Position numbers and translations under genes: made by a program. A DNA stretch of 64,000 nt from an uncultured Bacteroides sp. (lineage in GTDB: Bacteria > Bacteroidota > Bacteroidia > Bacteroidales > Bacteroidaceae), in NCBI RefSeq assembly GCF_963677945.1, contig NZ_OY782578.1, forward strand, positions 3,129,258 through 3,193,257, given 5' to 3'. Shown here piece after piece: positions 1 to 8,266 of the stretch. The notes under the pieces were generated by a model. That model did not search any database, was not told where the DNA came from, and worked only from the letters and a program-made list of their open reading frames with translations. Numbering within the stretch: position 1 is the first letter of the stretch; each line of letters begins with the position of its first letter.

Positions 1-1
1 T

Positions 2-220
2 ACATCCATCGCTATAGAACACATTGCTCTGCAGGCTGTAGAACTAGGATTGGGAACGTGCTGGGTTGCCTGGTATACTCAGGAAGAATTCCGACCGGTA
101 CTTGATATTCCGGAAGATAAATATGTAGTGTGCGTACTCACGGTAGGGTATCCGGATGAAGCACCTGATTACAGGCCCAGAAAACAACTGAAAGAGATTG
201 TACACTACGAGAAATGGTAA
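2..220 (+). CDS. Nitroreductase family protein, C-terminal part (cut by window edge)
   Basis: The reading frame is open from base 2 and ends at TAA 218-220, giving the last 72 residues of a protein whose start lies outside the window. The segment IEHIALQAVELGLGTCW, followed by a V/I-rich strand and a GYPDEAP-like turn, is the typical C-terminal half of FMN-dependent nitroreductases (NfsA/FRP-type fold), where the glycine-rich helix packs on the flavin. The substrate cannot be inferred. The gene converges on the sugar dehydrogenase gene downstream and shares a bidirectional hairpin with it. The family is clear, the exact function is not. Confidence 0.8.
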   Translation, partial: TSIAIEHIALQAVELGLGTCWVAWYTQEEFRPVLDIPEDKYVVCVLTVGYPDEAPDYRPRKQLKEIVHYEKW

Positions 221-221
221 T

Positions 222-263
222 AAAAAAGAGCCATCGAGGAAAAACTTCCTGATGGCTCTTTTT
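222..263. terminator. Bidirectional intrinsic terminator
   Basis: A 13-bp perfect stem (AAAAAGAGCCATC pairing with GATGGCTCTTTTT) with a 15-nt loop lies between two convergent genes. It has A/T tracts on both flanks, so it can act in both directions. Confidence 0.85.
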
Positions 264-275
264 ACAGTTTAATAT

Positions 276-1292
276 TTAAAATTCCACAAGAATTCTGAAT
301 ACTTTTCCAGGGTTTGCAGCCCATTCTTCCATTGCACTCAGTGCATTTTCAGGAGTTACAATCTTAGAAATCAATTCGTCCTTAGGACAAGTTCCTTGTT
401 GCAGGTATTTTGCAACAGCGCGGAAGTCGGCTGGCATAGCGTTACGTGAGCCACGGATGTCAAGCTCCTTCTGAACAAAGTATTTTGTCTGGAAAGAAAC
501 TTCACTCTTAGCGTAACCAATGCAAACCACACGGCCTGTAAATGCCACTTCATCAACAGCACATCTGTAAGTAAAAGGACTACCTACAGCTTCAATCACT
601 ACATCCGGTCCAAGACCACCAGTAAGTTCCAGAAGACGTTCGTGAAGGTTTTCTGTTCCAGAGTTGATGCCGTAAGCCGCACCTACTTGTTTTGCCAAAG
701 CAAGCTTTTCATCGTCAAGGTCAACAGCAATAACTGTTGCTCCACGTAATGAAGCTCTCACGATAGCACCCATGCCAATCATTCCACAGCCAATAACCAT
801 TACAACATCGATGTCAGTTACCTGAGCACGAGACACAGCATGGAAACCTACGCTCATTGGTTCAATAAGCGCGCAGTCTCTTGGAGTAGTATCTGCTGCA
901 GGAATTACTTTCGACCATGGAAGGACAAGATACTCTCCCATTGCACCATTACGCTGCACACCAAATGTTTCGTTGTGTTCGCAGGCGTTTACTCTTCCGT
1001 TACGGCAAGAAGCACATTTGCCGCAGTTTGTGTAAGGATTTACAGTTACACTCATTCCAACTTCAAATCCGGCTGGAACATCCTTACCTATGCTTTCTAT
1101 TACTGCACCCACTTCATGACCAGGGATAATAGGAAGTTTAACCATAGGGTTCTTACCTAAAAAAGTATTTAAGTCGGAACCGCAGAAACCTACGTACTTA
1201 ATTTTAATCAAGATCTCGTCATCTTTCATGACTGGTTTGTTCACTTCCACCACCTTTAGTTCTCCGGGGGCTGTAATCTGAATCGCTTTCAT
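276..1292 (-). CDS. Zinc-dependent sugar-acid dehydrogenase (probable L-galactonate 5-dehydrogenase)
   Basis: A 338-residue medium-chain dehydrogenase/reductase. The catalytic zinc ligands are visible as Cys37 (in GFCGSD) and the GHE motif His59-Glu60. A structural zinc site is formed by Cys90, Cys93, Cys96 and Cys104. The Rossmann motif GCGMIG starts at Gly168, and Asp191 at the end of the second strand favours NAD over NADP. It is the last gene of the operon with the lactonase, permease and aldo/keto reductase. In the L-galactose pathway known from Bacteroides vulgatus a zinc dehydrogenase in this position oxidises L-galactonate to D-tagaturonate, as LgoD does in E. coli. Other polyol or sugar-acid substrates cannot be excluded from sequence alone. 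Family certain, substrate inferred from context. Confidence 0.8.
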   Translation of the reverse strand: MKAIQITAPGELKVVEVNKPVMKDDEILIKIKYVGFCGSDLNTFLGKNPMVKLPIIPGHEVGAVIESIGKDVPAGFEVGMSVTVNPYTNCGKCASCRNGRVNACEHNETFGVQRNGAMGEYLVLPWSKVIPAADTTPRDCALIEPMSVGFHAVSRAQVTDIDVVMVIGCGMIGMGAIVRASLRGATVIAVDLDDEKLALAKQVGAAYGINSGTENLHERLLELTGGLGPDVVIEAVGSPFTYRCAVDEVAFTGRVVCIGYAKSEVSFQTKYFVQKELDIRGSRNAMPADFRAVAKYLQQGTCPKDELISKIVTPENALSAMEEWAANPGKVFRILVEF

Positions 1293-1320
1293 AATCTATT
1301 TTAATTTAAAAAAACTCTAT

Positions 1321-2583
1321 TTAATCAATAACTTTATAACCTTTCCAGCCGTAATAAGCACAGAAAAGGAAGCATACTAACGGAATAACATACGCAACAT
1401 AGTATATGTTTGCGTTAAGCTGCATAACGTATGCTGTAAACTGTGGCAGACAAGCGTTACCAACAATGGCCATTACCAGAAAGGCTGAACCACTCTTTGT
1501 GTTTGAGCCTAAATCTTTAAGCGCCAATGAGAATTGTGTTGGATAAATAATTGACATAAAGAAAGATATGGCCAACATAGCGTAAAGTCCAATCATTCCT
1601 CCGTAGCACATAATCACCACACACAGACATACATTTACAAGCGCATATACTGTAAGCATGTTTTGCGGACGGAATCTTGCCATCAGGAATGTGCCAATCC
1701 ATCTTCCGCTAAGGAAACACAACATGTACAATCCAAAGAATGTTGTTGCTTGTCCTTCCGGTATTCCGGCGTATGTACAGCAATACACAAGGAACAGACT
1801 ATTGATAGCTGTCTGTCCGCCGTTGTAAAAGAACTGAGCAATAACTCCCCAACGAAGATGCGAACGCTTTAAAACGCCAAAATCGATCAGTTTACCGGTT
1901 TTTGTTTCGCCTTCCACACTGTTTCCTTCTTTAATTTTAGGTAAGTGAGAGAATACGAAAATAACAGCAATAACAATCAGCGCAGCAGCCAGAATAAGAT
2001 AAGGCAATTTCATTGCATCAGTCTCTGTCTGAATATAACCTTCCCATCCACCTACATAATCAGTAGGAAGAGATTCTCGGGTATAGTGATTTCCACTCAA
2101 CACCAGTTTACTAAGAAACATGGCAGAGATGAAAGCACCCAATCCGTTGAATGACTGAGCCAGGTTCAATCGTCTGGAAGCTGTAGCCGGATTTCCCAAC
2201 GCTGTAACGTAGGGATTGGCAGCTGTCTCAAGAAAACACATACCAGTGGCGATAATAAAGAAAATGGTAAGGTATGCCCAGTATTCCTTGATTATAGCAG
2301 CCGGAAAGAAAAGCAATCCTCCAAATGCAGCCAGCATAAGTCCCAGAATAATACCTGACTTATAGCTATACTTTTTCATAAACATAGCAATAGGTATAGG
2401 GAAGATGAAGTAAGCAAGCCAGTATGCTGTTTCTGTAAATGATGCCTGGAAAGTACTCAACTCGCAAGTCTTCATCAACTGCCTGATCATGGTTGGCAAA
2501 AGATTACTACTGATAGCCCAAAGAAAGAATAAACTAAAGATAAGGGCTAAAGGCAGCGCACTATTTTTTTTATCTAATTTCAT
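1321..2583 (-). CDS. FucP-like MFS sugar:proton symporter
   Basis: A 420-residue, twelve-segment membrane protein of the major facilitator superfamily. The segment FLETAANPY in the fourth helix region (near residue 120) is characteristic of the FucP (L-fucose:H+ symporter) family. It sits 21 nt downstream of the lactonase gene and 28 nt upstream of the zinc dehydrogenase gene, so it is clearly co-transcribed. L-galactose is the 6-hydroxy analogue of L-fucose, so a FucP-type carrier suits an L-galactose operon; L-fucose remains possible as a co-substrate. Location is the inner membrane. Confidence 0.88.
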   Translation of the reverse strand: MKLDKKNSALPLALIFSLFFLWAISSNLLPTMIRQLMKTCELSTFQASFTETAYWLAYFIFPIPIAMFMKKYSYKSGIILGLMLAAFGGLLFFPAAIIKEYWAYLTIFFIIATGMCFLETAANPYVTALGNPATASRRLNLAQSFNGLGAFISAMFLSKLVLSGNHYTRESLPTDYVGGWEGYIQTETDAMKLPYLILAAALIVIAVIFVFSHLPKIKEGNSVEGETKTGKLIDFGVLKRSHLRWGVIAQFFYNGGQTAINSLFLVYCCTYAGIPEGQATTFFGLYMLCFLSGRWIGTFLMARFRPQNMLTVYALVNVCLCVVIMCYGGMIGLYAMLAISFFMSIIYPTQFSLALKDLGSNTKSGSAFLVMAIVGNACLPQFTAYVMQLNANIYYVAYVIPLVCFLFCAYYGWKGYKVID

Positions 2584-2604
2584 AATTTACTTAATTGTGT
2601 TTTT

Positions 2605-3540
2605 CTATTCAGACATATTTTTAATGTAAGGCAAATCAATCAGTTCCTTGAATCCATAAAACTTCTCGGCATTCTTTCCAAGGAAAAGAGCTTTTTCTTC
2701 AGCAGACAGTTCGTTCGATTTCAGAACAAAGTCATAAGACATCTTATAAGTGATGGCTGTAATGGTACGTGGATAATCTGATCCCCACATTAATTTTTCC
2801 ATTCCTACAAGATCTGCCGCTTCCTTAATAGCCTTCACTGCTCCATTGAAAGGATAGAACTCGTCATTGAACAGCCAGGTTATACCACCCGATTCAATTA
2901 TTACATTCGGATATCGGGCAAGTTTAACCTGCTCCAACCAGTCGGGCATGGTAACCATTGCAAAGTGTCCGATAGCTACTTTCAAATTAGGGCATTCCTT
3001 TATCACCTCTTCCAGCTCTCCGGTTTGTATTGCACCATCGGCCAAATCTATAGACAGGATAATTCCATGTTCCTCCATATAGTGAAACATCTTCATCATC
3101 TCTTCACAGTTGAGGTATACTCTACCCTCTTTCAGTAGCAGTCTTTGTGCCGGAATCTTGATTGCTTTAAAACCCGAAGCTATTAATTCACGAGCCTGAG
3201 CAAAATATCCAGGACGACGAAACTCACACATTCCGCAAACAAAGAAACGATCGGGATACTTATGGGCAACTTTCAGCAAGTAATCGTTTTGTATACCATC
3301 GATATACTCCTGAGTTACTACAGCAGCCGACACCTGAGCGTAATCCATGTTCGATAGGAATACCTCGGCACTGTTTTTACCGTCTATCATAAACGGAGGA
3401 ACCATCTGGCGGACTTCATCCATAAAGAATGAACGTCCGTTTTCCATTGTATAGATGGGCAATCCGTTGACCACAGTATCCTGTTTCAGCCACAGATGAC
3501 TATGAGCGTCTATTATTTTAAAATCTAATTTAAAATCCAT
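2605..3540 (-). CDS. COG3618 amidohydrolase, probable L-galactono/L-fucono-1,5-lactonase
   Basis: A 311-residue metal-dependent TIM-barrel hydrolase. The strand-1 motif DAHSHLW gives His13 and His15, strand-6 GHFAM gives His192, and the strand-8 motif MWGSDYPR gives catalytic Asp255, all as in COG3618 lactonases. Enzymes of this group open sugar 1,5-lactones made by sugar dehydrogenases. The gene lies 14 nt downstream of the aldo/keto reductase gene, the enzyme that would supply the lactone. The family also includes 2-pyrone-4,6-dicarboxylate hydrolases, but the sugar operon makes a lactonase role far more likely. Confidence 0.82.
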   Translation of the reverse strand: MDFKLDFKIIDAHSHLWLKQDTVVNGLPIYTMENGRSFFMDEVRQMVPPFMIDGKNSAEVFLSNMDYAQVSAAVVTQEYIDGIQNDYLLKVAHKYPDRFFVCGMCEFRRPGYFAQARELIASGFKAIKIPAQRLLLKEGRVYLNCEEMMKMFHYMEEHGIILSIDLADGAIQTGELEEVIKECPNLKVAIGHFAMVTMPDWLEQVKLARYPNVIIESGGITWLFNDEFYPFNGAVKAIKEAADLVGMEKLMWGSDYPRTITAITYKMSYDFVLKSNELSAEEKALFLGKNAEKFYGFKELIDLPYIKNMSE

Positions 3541-3554
3541 AATCAGCTTAAGAA

Positions 3555-4487
3555 CTAAGAATTAGACCAGCTTACACGTTTCTGATCGCCAATGATATCC
3601 TGCACTTCTTCTACCAGTTTCCAGTCGATTGGTTCATTAACGAATTCTATATTCTTAAGAACATTATCAGGATTAGCAGAACTGAACAAAGTACTTGCAA
3701 TACGAGGATTGCTTACTGAGTACTGAATAGCTAACTTCTCTATTGGATAGTTCTTTGATTCGCAGTGTTGAGCAGCCTTAGCACAAGCTTCAACCAAAGA
3801 AGCAGGAGCCGGATGCCAAGCAGGTACGCCACGTTTAGAAAGTAATCCCATAGAAAGTGGAGAAGCGTTGATTACACCTACGTTCTTTGATTCAAAGTAA
3901 TCAAGGAAATCAGCCAGTTTATCATCGTTAAGGCAATAGTGGCAGAAGTTAAGAACACTTTCTACTGTTCCTTCAGGTACACGGTCGATAACCCATTTCA
4001 GGTTTTCAAGCTGAAGGTCAGTGATACCTACATGTTTTACTATTCCTTTTTCACGCAATTCCACTAAAGCAGGAAGTGTTTCGTTAATCACCTGATTCAT
4101 ATCAGAGAATTCAATATCGTGAACATTGATCAAATCAATATAATCAATGTGAAGACGTTCCAGACTTTCATAAACGCTTTCAGTTGCTTTCTTTCCGGAA
4201 TAATCCCATAAATTTACGCCATCTTTACCATAACGACCCACCTTTGTAGAAAGATAGTAGTCGGCACGGTTCATATCCTTTAATGCTTTTCCTAAAACAG
4301 TTTCTGCTTTATAGTGACCGTAATAAGGAGACACATCGATGAAATTCAATCCATTTTCTACAGCTGTAAATACAGCTTTTATACCTTCGGCTTCACGAAT
4401 ATCGTGAAACACACCACCTAGAGACGAAGCTCCAAAACTAAGACTGGAAACTTTCATTCCGGTCTTTCCTATTTCCTTGTAATCCAT
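3555..4487 (-). CDS. Aldo/keto reductase, probable L-galactose (L-fucose) 1-dehydrogenase
   Basis: A 310-residue aldo/keto reductase with the full catalytic tetrad: Asp51 and Tyr56 (FIDVSPYYG), Lys82 (STKVGRY) and His123 (NVHD). The SPYYG form of the tyrosine motif is shared with plant L-galactose dehydrogenase and bacterial D-threo-aldose 1-dehydrogenases, which oxidise the anomeric carbon to a 1,5-lactone. It is the first gene of the operon and is divergent from a LacI regulator. The product would be the substrate of the next gene. L-fucose and D-arabinose share the relevant stereochemistry and could also be used. Confidence 0.82.
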   Translation of the reverse strand: MDYKEIGKTGMKVSSLSFGASSLGGVFHDIREAEGIKAVFTAVENGLNFIDVSPYYGHYKAETVLGKALKDMNRADYYLSTKVGRYGKDGVNLWDYSGKKATESVYESLERLHIDYIDLINVHDIEFSDMNQVINETLPALVELREKGIVKHVGITDLQLENLKWVIDRVPEGTVESVLNFCHYCLNDDKLADFLDYFESKNVGVINASPLSMGLLSKRGVPAWHPAPASLVEACAKAAQHCESKNYPIEKLAIQYSVSNPRIASTLFSSANPDNVLKNIEFVNEPIDWKLVEEVQDIIGDQKRVSWSNS

Positions 4488-4516
4488 GGTTTTAATTTAT
4501 AAAGTTTATTTTGAAT

Positions 4517-4524
4517 CAAAAATA
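4517..4524 (-). promoter_or_regulatory. -7 box of the L-galactose operon
   Basis: On the minus strand the bases read TATTTTTG, a full match to TAnnTTTG. The predicted RNA start is about 25 nt before the ATG at 4487. An AAGCTTTGC half-site of the LacI operator lies just upstream (4547-4555). Confidence 0.5.
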
Positions 4525-4567
4525 GATGTTTATTGATGATGTGTATAAGCTTTGCTATTAAAAAGCA

Positions 4568-4583
4568 ACGCAAAGCTTTGCGT
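4568..4583. promoter_or_regulatory. LacI-family operator (perfect 16-bp palindrome)
   Basis: ACGCAAAGCTTTGCGT is perfectly self-complementary, as expected for a LacI/GalR dimer site. The half-site AAGCTTTGC occurs again at 4547-4555, 26 bp away. The palindrome sits in the only intergenic space between the regulator and its presumed target operon, and it covers a TTTG (4577-4580) placed 18 bp from the regulator's own -7 box, which suggests autoregulation as well as control of the operon. Confidence 0.75.
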
Positions 4584-4606
4584 AAAGCTAATATTTAGTA
4601 AATTTG
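4577..4606 (+). promoter_or_regulatory. Promoter of the lacI-type regulator
   Basis: TTTG at 4577-4580 and TAAATTTG at 4599-4606, 18 bp apart, fit the Bacteroidetes promoter pattern. The -33 element is inside the operator palindrome. The predicted leader is about 38 nt. Confidence 0.55.
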
Positions 4607-4647
4607 AACCCTGATTTAATTAATGGTATTCAAATATAAGCACGGTA

Positions 4648-5676
4648 ATGAGTTCAATAAACAAGAAGAAGCACGTATCACTCAAGCAATTAGCAGAAGA
4701 GCTGGGTGTTTCAATATCTACGGTATCGAGAGCATTGAAAGGCAGTCAAGAGATTAGTCAGGAGATGATTGACCGTGTGAAGGCTTTAGCCAAAGAGATG
4801 AACTATCGACCAAACCCGTTTGCCATTAGTTTATTGAAAGATACTCCACGAATTATCGGCATTATTGTACCTGATATAGTAACTCACTTCTACTCCTCTA
4901 TAATTAGCGGAATAGAAGATGTGGCTACTCAAAACGGTTATTTTGCCATTATTACTTCCTCGTATGAGCAATACGAGCGTGAAAAGCAATGCGTGGATCA
5001 TCTTATTAATATACGTGTGGAAGGAATAATAGCCTGTCTGTCTCAGGAAACAAAGAACTTCAGCCATTTTGAAGACCTGGCAAATGCCAATATTCCAATT
5101 ATCCTTTTCGACAGAGTGTGTCTCATTAACATATTCTCGTCCGTTGTTGCCGACAACAGCGAATCTGCCCGGCAAGTAACTCTGCATTTACTGAATAACG
5201 GATCCAAACGCATTGGATTCATTGGAGGTTCCAATCATCTGGATATTGTAAAGCAACGAAAACATGGTTATCTGGAAGCGCTAAGAGAAAAAGGAATCTC
5301 TATTGAAAGAGAGTTGGTTGTATGCGAAAAAATGACTTACGATGAAGGAAGGGAAGCTACAAAGAAGCTACTTTCTCTGGCTAATCCACCCGATGGCATT
5401 GTAGCCATGAACGACACGCTTACGTTTGCTGCCATGAAAGAAATTAAACAACGCGGACTTAGAATTCCGGAAGATGTAGCATTAGTAGGATATACAGACG
5501 AAATGCACGCCTGCTATGTGGAGCCAAACCTTACAGCCGTTACTCATCAAACGTATAAAATGGGGGAAGCTGCGTGTAATTTACTACTCAATCAATTAAA
5601 AGATGGTGGGGAAATAAAACAAGTGATTATTCCCACACAACTTCAAATCAGAGATTCTTCTATAAAAAGAATATAG
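4648..5676 (+). CDS. LacI/GalR-family transcriptional regulator
   Basis: A 342-residue regulator. Residues 10-30 (SLKQLAEELGVSISTVSRAL) form the LacI helix-turn-helix and hinge start, followed by a periplasmic-binding-protein-like ligand domain beginning with RIIGIIVPDI near residue 68 and ending with a typical VIIPTQLQIRDS stretch. It is transcribed away from the L-galactose operon, across a 160-bp spacer that holds a perfect palindrome. It most likely represses that operon until a pathway sugar or sugar acid binds. The actual effector is unknown. Confidence 0.9.
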   Translation: MSSINKKKHVSLKQLAEELGVSISTVSRALKGSQEISQEMIDRVKALAKEMNYRPNPFAISLLKDTPRIIGIIVPDIVTHFYSSIISGIEDVATQNGYFAIITSSYEQYEREKQCVDHLINIRVEGIIACLSQETKNFSHFEDLANANIPIILFDRVCLINIFSSVVADNSESARQVTLHLLNNGSKRIGFIGGSNHLDIVKQRKHGYLEALREKGISIERELVVCEKMTYDEGREATKKLLSLANPPDGIVAMNDTLTFAAMKEIKQRGLRIPEDVALVGYTDEMHACYVEPNLTAVTHQTYKMGEAACNLLLNQLKDGGEIKQVIIPTQLQIRDSSIKRI

Positions 5677-5713
5677 TTACCTGTCAACTATATCGCACAG
5701 ATAACTATATTCT
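5668..5713. terminator. Possible bidirectional terminator hairpin
   Basis: AGAATATAGTT (overlapping the regulator stop codon) pairs perfectly with AACTATATTCT across a 24-nt loop, between convergent genes. There is no strong T tract, so this is tentative. Confidence 0.4.
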
Positions 5714-5729
5714 CAGGTATTACCAATAT

Positions 5730-6230
5730 TTAGATCCAGGCATTCACAATCTCGGCAACATACATCTGGTGGAAGTCGCCATGAGTATTGTACCATCTAT
5801 CAATATATTCAGGATCTGCAAATCCTTCTTTCTTGATTTGGTCTGAATACAGCTTCTTGCATTCTAAAGTGATTCGTGATTGTTCGAAACATACATTACC
5901 CATTTCTGTAAAGTGAGGAACTAATCCGGTTTCTTTCACTTTATCAATATCGCGGCCAGACTGTTTACCACAGATTTTATGAATATCTTTGTTCTCCATG
6001 CCTAAGAAAGAAACTGTGAAATAATCTCCTTTTTCTAGAAATTCAAAAGTGTATCTCTCCGGACGAACAAAGATGAACGCAACAGGTTTGTTCCAAAGAA
6101 AACCTATCCCACCCCAACTGGCAGTCATGGTATTAAATTTCTCCTTATCACCTGCAGTAATAAGCATCCATTCGTTACTTATATTCTCGAAAAAGTTTTC
6201 TGTAAGTTTGTTTGGTTCTATTCTTTCCAT
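5730..6230 (-). CDS. Flavin reductase-like (split-barrel FMN-binding) protein
   Basis: A 166-residue protein of the flavin reductase/DIM6-NTAB split-barrel family. Recognisable parts are the N-terminal MTASWGG stretch (strand that contacts FMN), the FVRPERYTFEFL segment and the following FTVSFLG strand. It lies 34 nt downstream of the yigZ gene on the same strand and may be co-transcribed. Members bind FMN and either reduce flavin for partner oxygenases or act as NAD(P)H oxidoreductases; nothing here shows which. A distant paralogue occurs at 23142-23708. Confidence 0.85.
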   Translation of the reverse strand: MERIEPNKLTENFFENISNEWMLITAGDKEKFNTMTASWGGIGFLWNKPVAFIFVRPERYTFEFLEKGDYFTVSFLGMENKDIHKICGKQSGRDIDKVKETGLVPHFTEMGNVCFEQSRITLECKKLYSDQIKKEGFADPEYIDRWYNTHGDFHQMYVAEIVNAWI

Positions 6231-6264
6231 ACTGGTTCTTATTAAAATGATTCAAATCTATATT

Positions 6265-6894
6265 TTAAATCTCTACCTCTTCCTGATCTTCTTCTTCGAT
6301 AATTCTTGCAGTTTCCACCTTTTCCAGCCGAGCTCTCATCTTTGGCATGGCAGACTTCCTTATGCGTAATGTCATAACACAATCCATATCGAAAGTCTGA
6401 CTTAGAATCTCTGGTTCTTCTTCTTTTACAATCCGCATAATATCGTTCATAAACGGATATTCAAAAGAAACGGTTATATCTTCATCTACAGTTTTTTCAA
6501 TAATTGTGGCATTAGCAATGACTTCTGCTGCGGCAGCTTTATAAGCAACAATCAATCCGCTGGTGCCTAGCTTTATTCCTCCAAAGTAACGAACTACAAT
6601 AATAAGAATATCAGTCAGTTCGTTGGAATTTATTTGACCGAGAATAGGTTTACCGGCAGTACCCGAAGGTTCTCCATTGTCGTTTGCACGGAAGTCTTTC
6701 CTTTCATGACCTAGCATGTAGGCATAACAGACGTGACGGGCATCATAATATTTTTTCTGATATTGCTCTATATAACCTTTTATTTCCTCAACACTACGTA
6801 CGGGGATGGCGATAGCAATGAATTTACTACGCTTCTCCGTATATATGCCTTCTGAAAGTTCTGTTATTGTTTTATATGTATCTTCTATCGCCAT
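6265..6894 (-). CDS. YigZ/IMPACT-family protein
   Basis: A 209-residue protein with the UPF0029/IMPACT N-terminal domain, identified by KYYDARHVCYAYMLG and DNGEPSGTAGKPIL (roughly residues 48-85), followed by a smaller ferredoxin-like C-terminal domain (DUF1949). Family members are widely conserved; the eukaryotic IMPACT protein affects translational control, but the bacterial role is not established. The C-terminal tail is very acidic. A TACTTTTG box on the minus strand at 6912-6919 gives it its own promoter. Confidence 0.88.
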   Translation of the reverse strand: MAIEDTYKTITELSEGIYTEKRSKFIAIAIPVRSVEEIKGYIEQYQKKYYDARHVCYAYMLGHERKDFRANDNGEPSGTAGKPILGQINSNELTDILIIVVRYFGGIKLGTSGLIVAYKAAAAEVIANATIIEKTVDEDITVSFEYPFMNDIMRIVKEEEPEILSQTFDMDCVMTLRIRKSAMPKMRARLEKVETARIIEEEDQEEVEI

Positions 6895-6911
6895 AAATCA
6901 GAAATGATGCA

Positions 6912-6919
6912 CAAAAGTA
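6912..6919 (-). promoter_or_regulatory. -7 box of yigZ
   Basis: Minus-strand TACTTTTG, a perfect TAnnTTTG match, with a predicted leader of about 14-21 nt before the ATG at 6894. Confidence 0.5.
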
Positions 6920-6932
6920 ATGAAATAAAAAA

Positions 6933-7005
6933 CACCACAGATTATCTGGTATCATAAATTTGCATCTCTACGCAAGAGACGTTATGATCCACACAATCTG
7001 TGGTG
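6933..7005. repeat. Long hairpin repeat with CACCACAGATT / AATCTGTGGTG ends, after the serine operon
   Basis: A 73-nt imperfect inverted repeat. Its ends CACCACAGATT and AATCTGTGGTG are exact complements, and inner arms (GGtATCATAA / TTATGATcC) continue the stem. It begins 11 nt past the DUF1015 stop codon, so it can end that operon's transcript. The same terminal sequences and the same architecture occur at 9434-9497, which marks a dispersed intergenic repeat family rather than a one-off terminator. Confidence 0.7.
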
Positions 7006-7015
7006 CAAGTATAAT

Positions 7016-8263
7016 TTAACTCAGTTTATGGATAACTAATCCAGAACGAAGTTTAGGTTCAAACCATGTTGTTTTAGGAGGCATGATATTGCCACTGTCT
7101 GCAATATCCATAAGTTGTTTCATAGAAACTGGATATAATGCAAGAGCAACTTTCATCTCACCACTGTCTACTCTTTTGCTAAGTTCTCCTAATCCGCGGA
7201 TACCACCAACAAAATCAATACGTTTGTCGGAACGAAGATCTTTAATACCAAGAATTTCGTCAAGAATCAAATTAGAAGAGATAGTAACATCGAGCACACC
7301 AATTGGGTCGTTATCATTATAAGTACCTTGTTTTGCTGTAAGGCTATACCATTTTCCTTCAAGATAAACAGAGAAATTATGCAAAGCGTTTGGTTTGTAA
7401 ATCTCTGCACCCTTTTCTTCTACAATGAAGTTCTTTTCCAAAGCAGCAAGGAAAGCCTGAGCAGACATACCATTAAGATCTTTAACCACACGGTTGTAAT
7501 CGATAATAGTCAGTTGGTTTGCAGGGAAACAAACAGCCATAAAGAAGTTATACTCTTCATCTCCTTTGTGATTAGGATTCTGTTTAGCTTTCTCAGCACC
7601 AACCAATGCAGCAGCAGCAGAGCGGTGGTGACCATCGGCTATATATAAAGCAGGCATTGCTTCAAATTGCTTTGTAATAGTAGCTATATCTTCATCTTCA
7701 TCTATTATCCAGAACTGGTGACCAAAGCCATCTCCCGGAGCAATAAATTCATTTACTGGTTTGTTTGAAGTATACTTCTTTACGATAGCATCCAGCATAT
7801 CATTATCAGGATAAGCAAAGAATACAGGTTCGATATTTGCATTGTTCACACGAACATGCTTCATTCTATCTTCTTCTTTATCACGGCGAGTAAGCTCATG
7901 CTTCTTGATAGATCCGTTCATATAATCGGCTACAGAAGCACAAACAACCAAACCATACTGAGTTTTTCCGTTCATTGTCTGAGCGTAAACATAGTATTGC
8001 TCTTTATTATCCTGTACTAACCAGCCTTTATCCTGAAACTTTTTGAAGTTCTCAGCAGCTTTTAAATAAACTTTCTCATCGTGTTCGTCTGTTCCAACCG
8101 GGAAATCAATTTCCGGTTTTATAATGTGATACAATGATTTATCATTTCCGGCAGCTTCCTGTCGTGCCTCTTCTGAGTTTAAAACGTCATAAGGACGAGA
8201 TGCTACCTCTTCAACTAAATTTTGTGGTGGGCGAATGCCTTTAAAAGGTTTTATAATTGCCAT
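7016..8263 (-). CDS. DUF1015 family protein of the serine operon
   Basis: A 415-residue DUF1015 protein. Clear family landmarks are the N-terminal KPFKGIRPP and SRPYDVLNSEEA, the central ADGHHRSAAA motif (His-rich, near residue 210), and FFMAVCFPANQLTI. The family is often encoded next to serA/serC in Bacteroidetes and Firmicutes, as here (serC, serA, small ORF, DUF1015 on one strand). The biochemical role is not established; the His-rich motif could bind metal or phosphate, but that is inference. It is followed by a long hairpin at 6933-7005. Confidence 0.85.
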   Translation of the reverse strand: MAIIKPFKGIRPPQNLVEEVASRPYDVLNSEEARQEAAGNDKSLYHIIKPEIDFPVGTDEHDEKVYLKAAENFKKFQDKGWLVQDNKEQYYVYAQTMNGKTQYGLVVCASVADYMNGSIKKHELTRRDKEEDRMKHVRVNNANIEPVFFAYPDNDMLDAIVKKYTSNKPVNEFIAPGDGFGHQFWIIDEDEDIATITKQFEAMPALYIADGHHRSAAAALVGAEKAKQNPNHKGDEEYNFFMAVCFPANQLTIIDYNRVVKDLNGMSAQAFLAALEKNFIVEEKGAEIYKPNALHNFSVYLEGKWYSLTAKQGTYNDNDPIGVLDVTISSNLILDEILGIKDLRSDKRIDFVGGIRGLGELSKRVDSGEMKVALALYPVSMKQLMDIADSGNIMPPKTTWFEPKLRSGLVIHKLS

Positions 8264-8266
8264 AAA

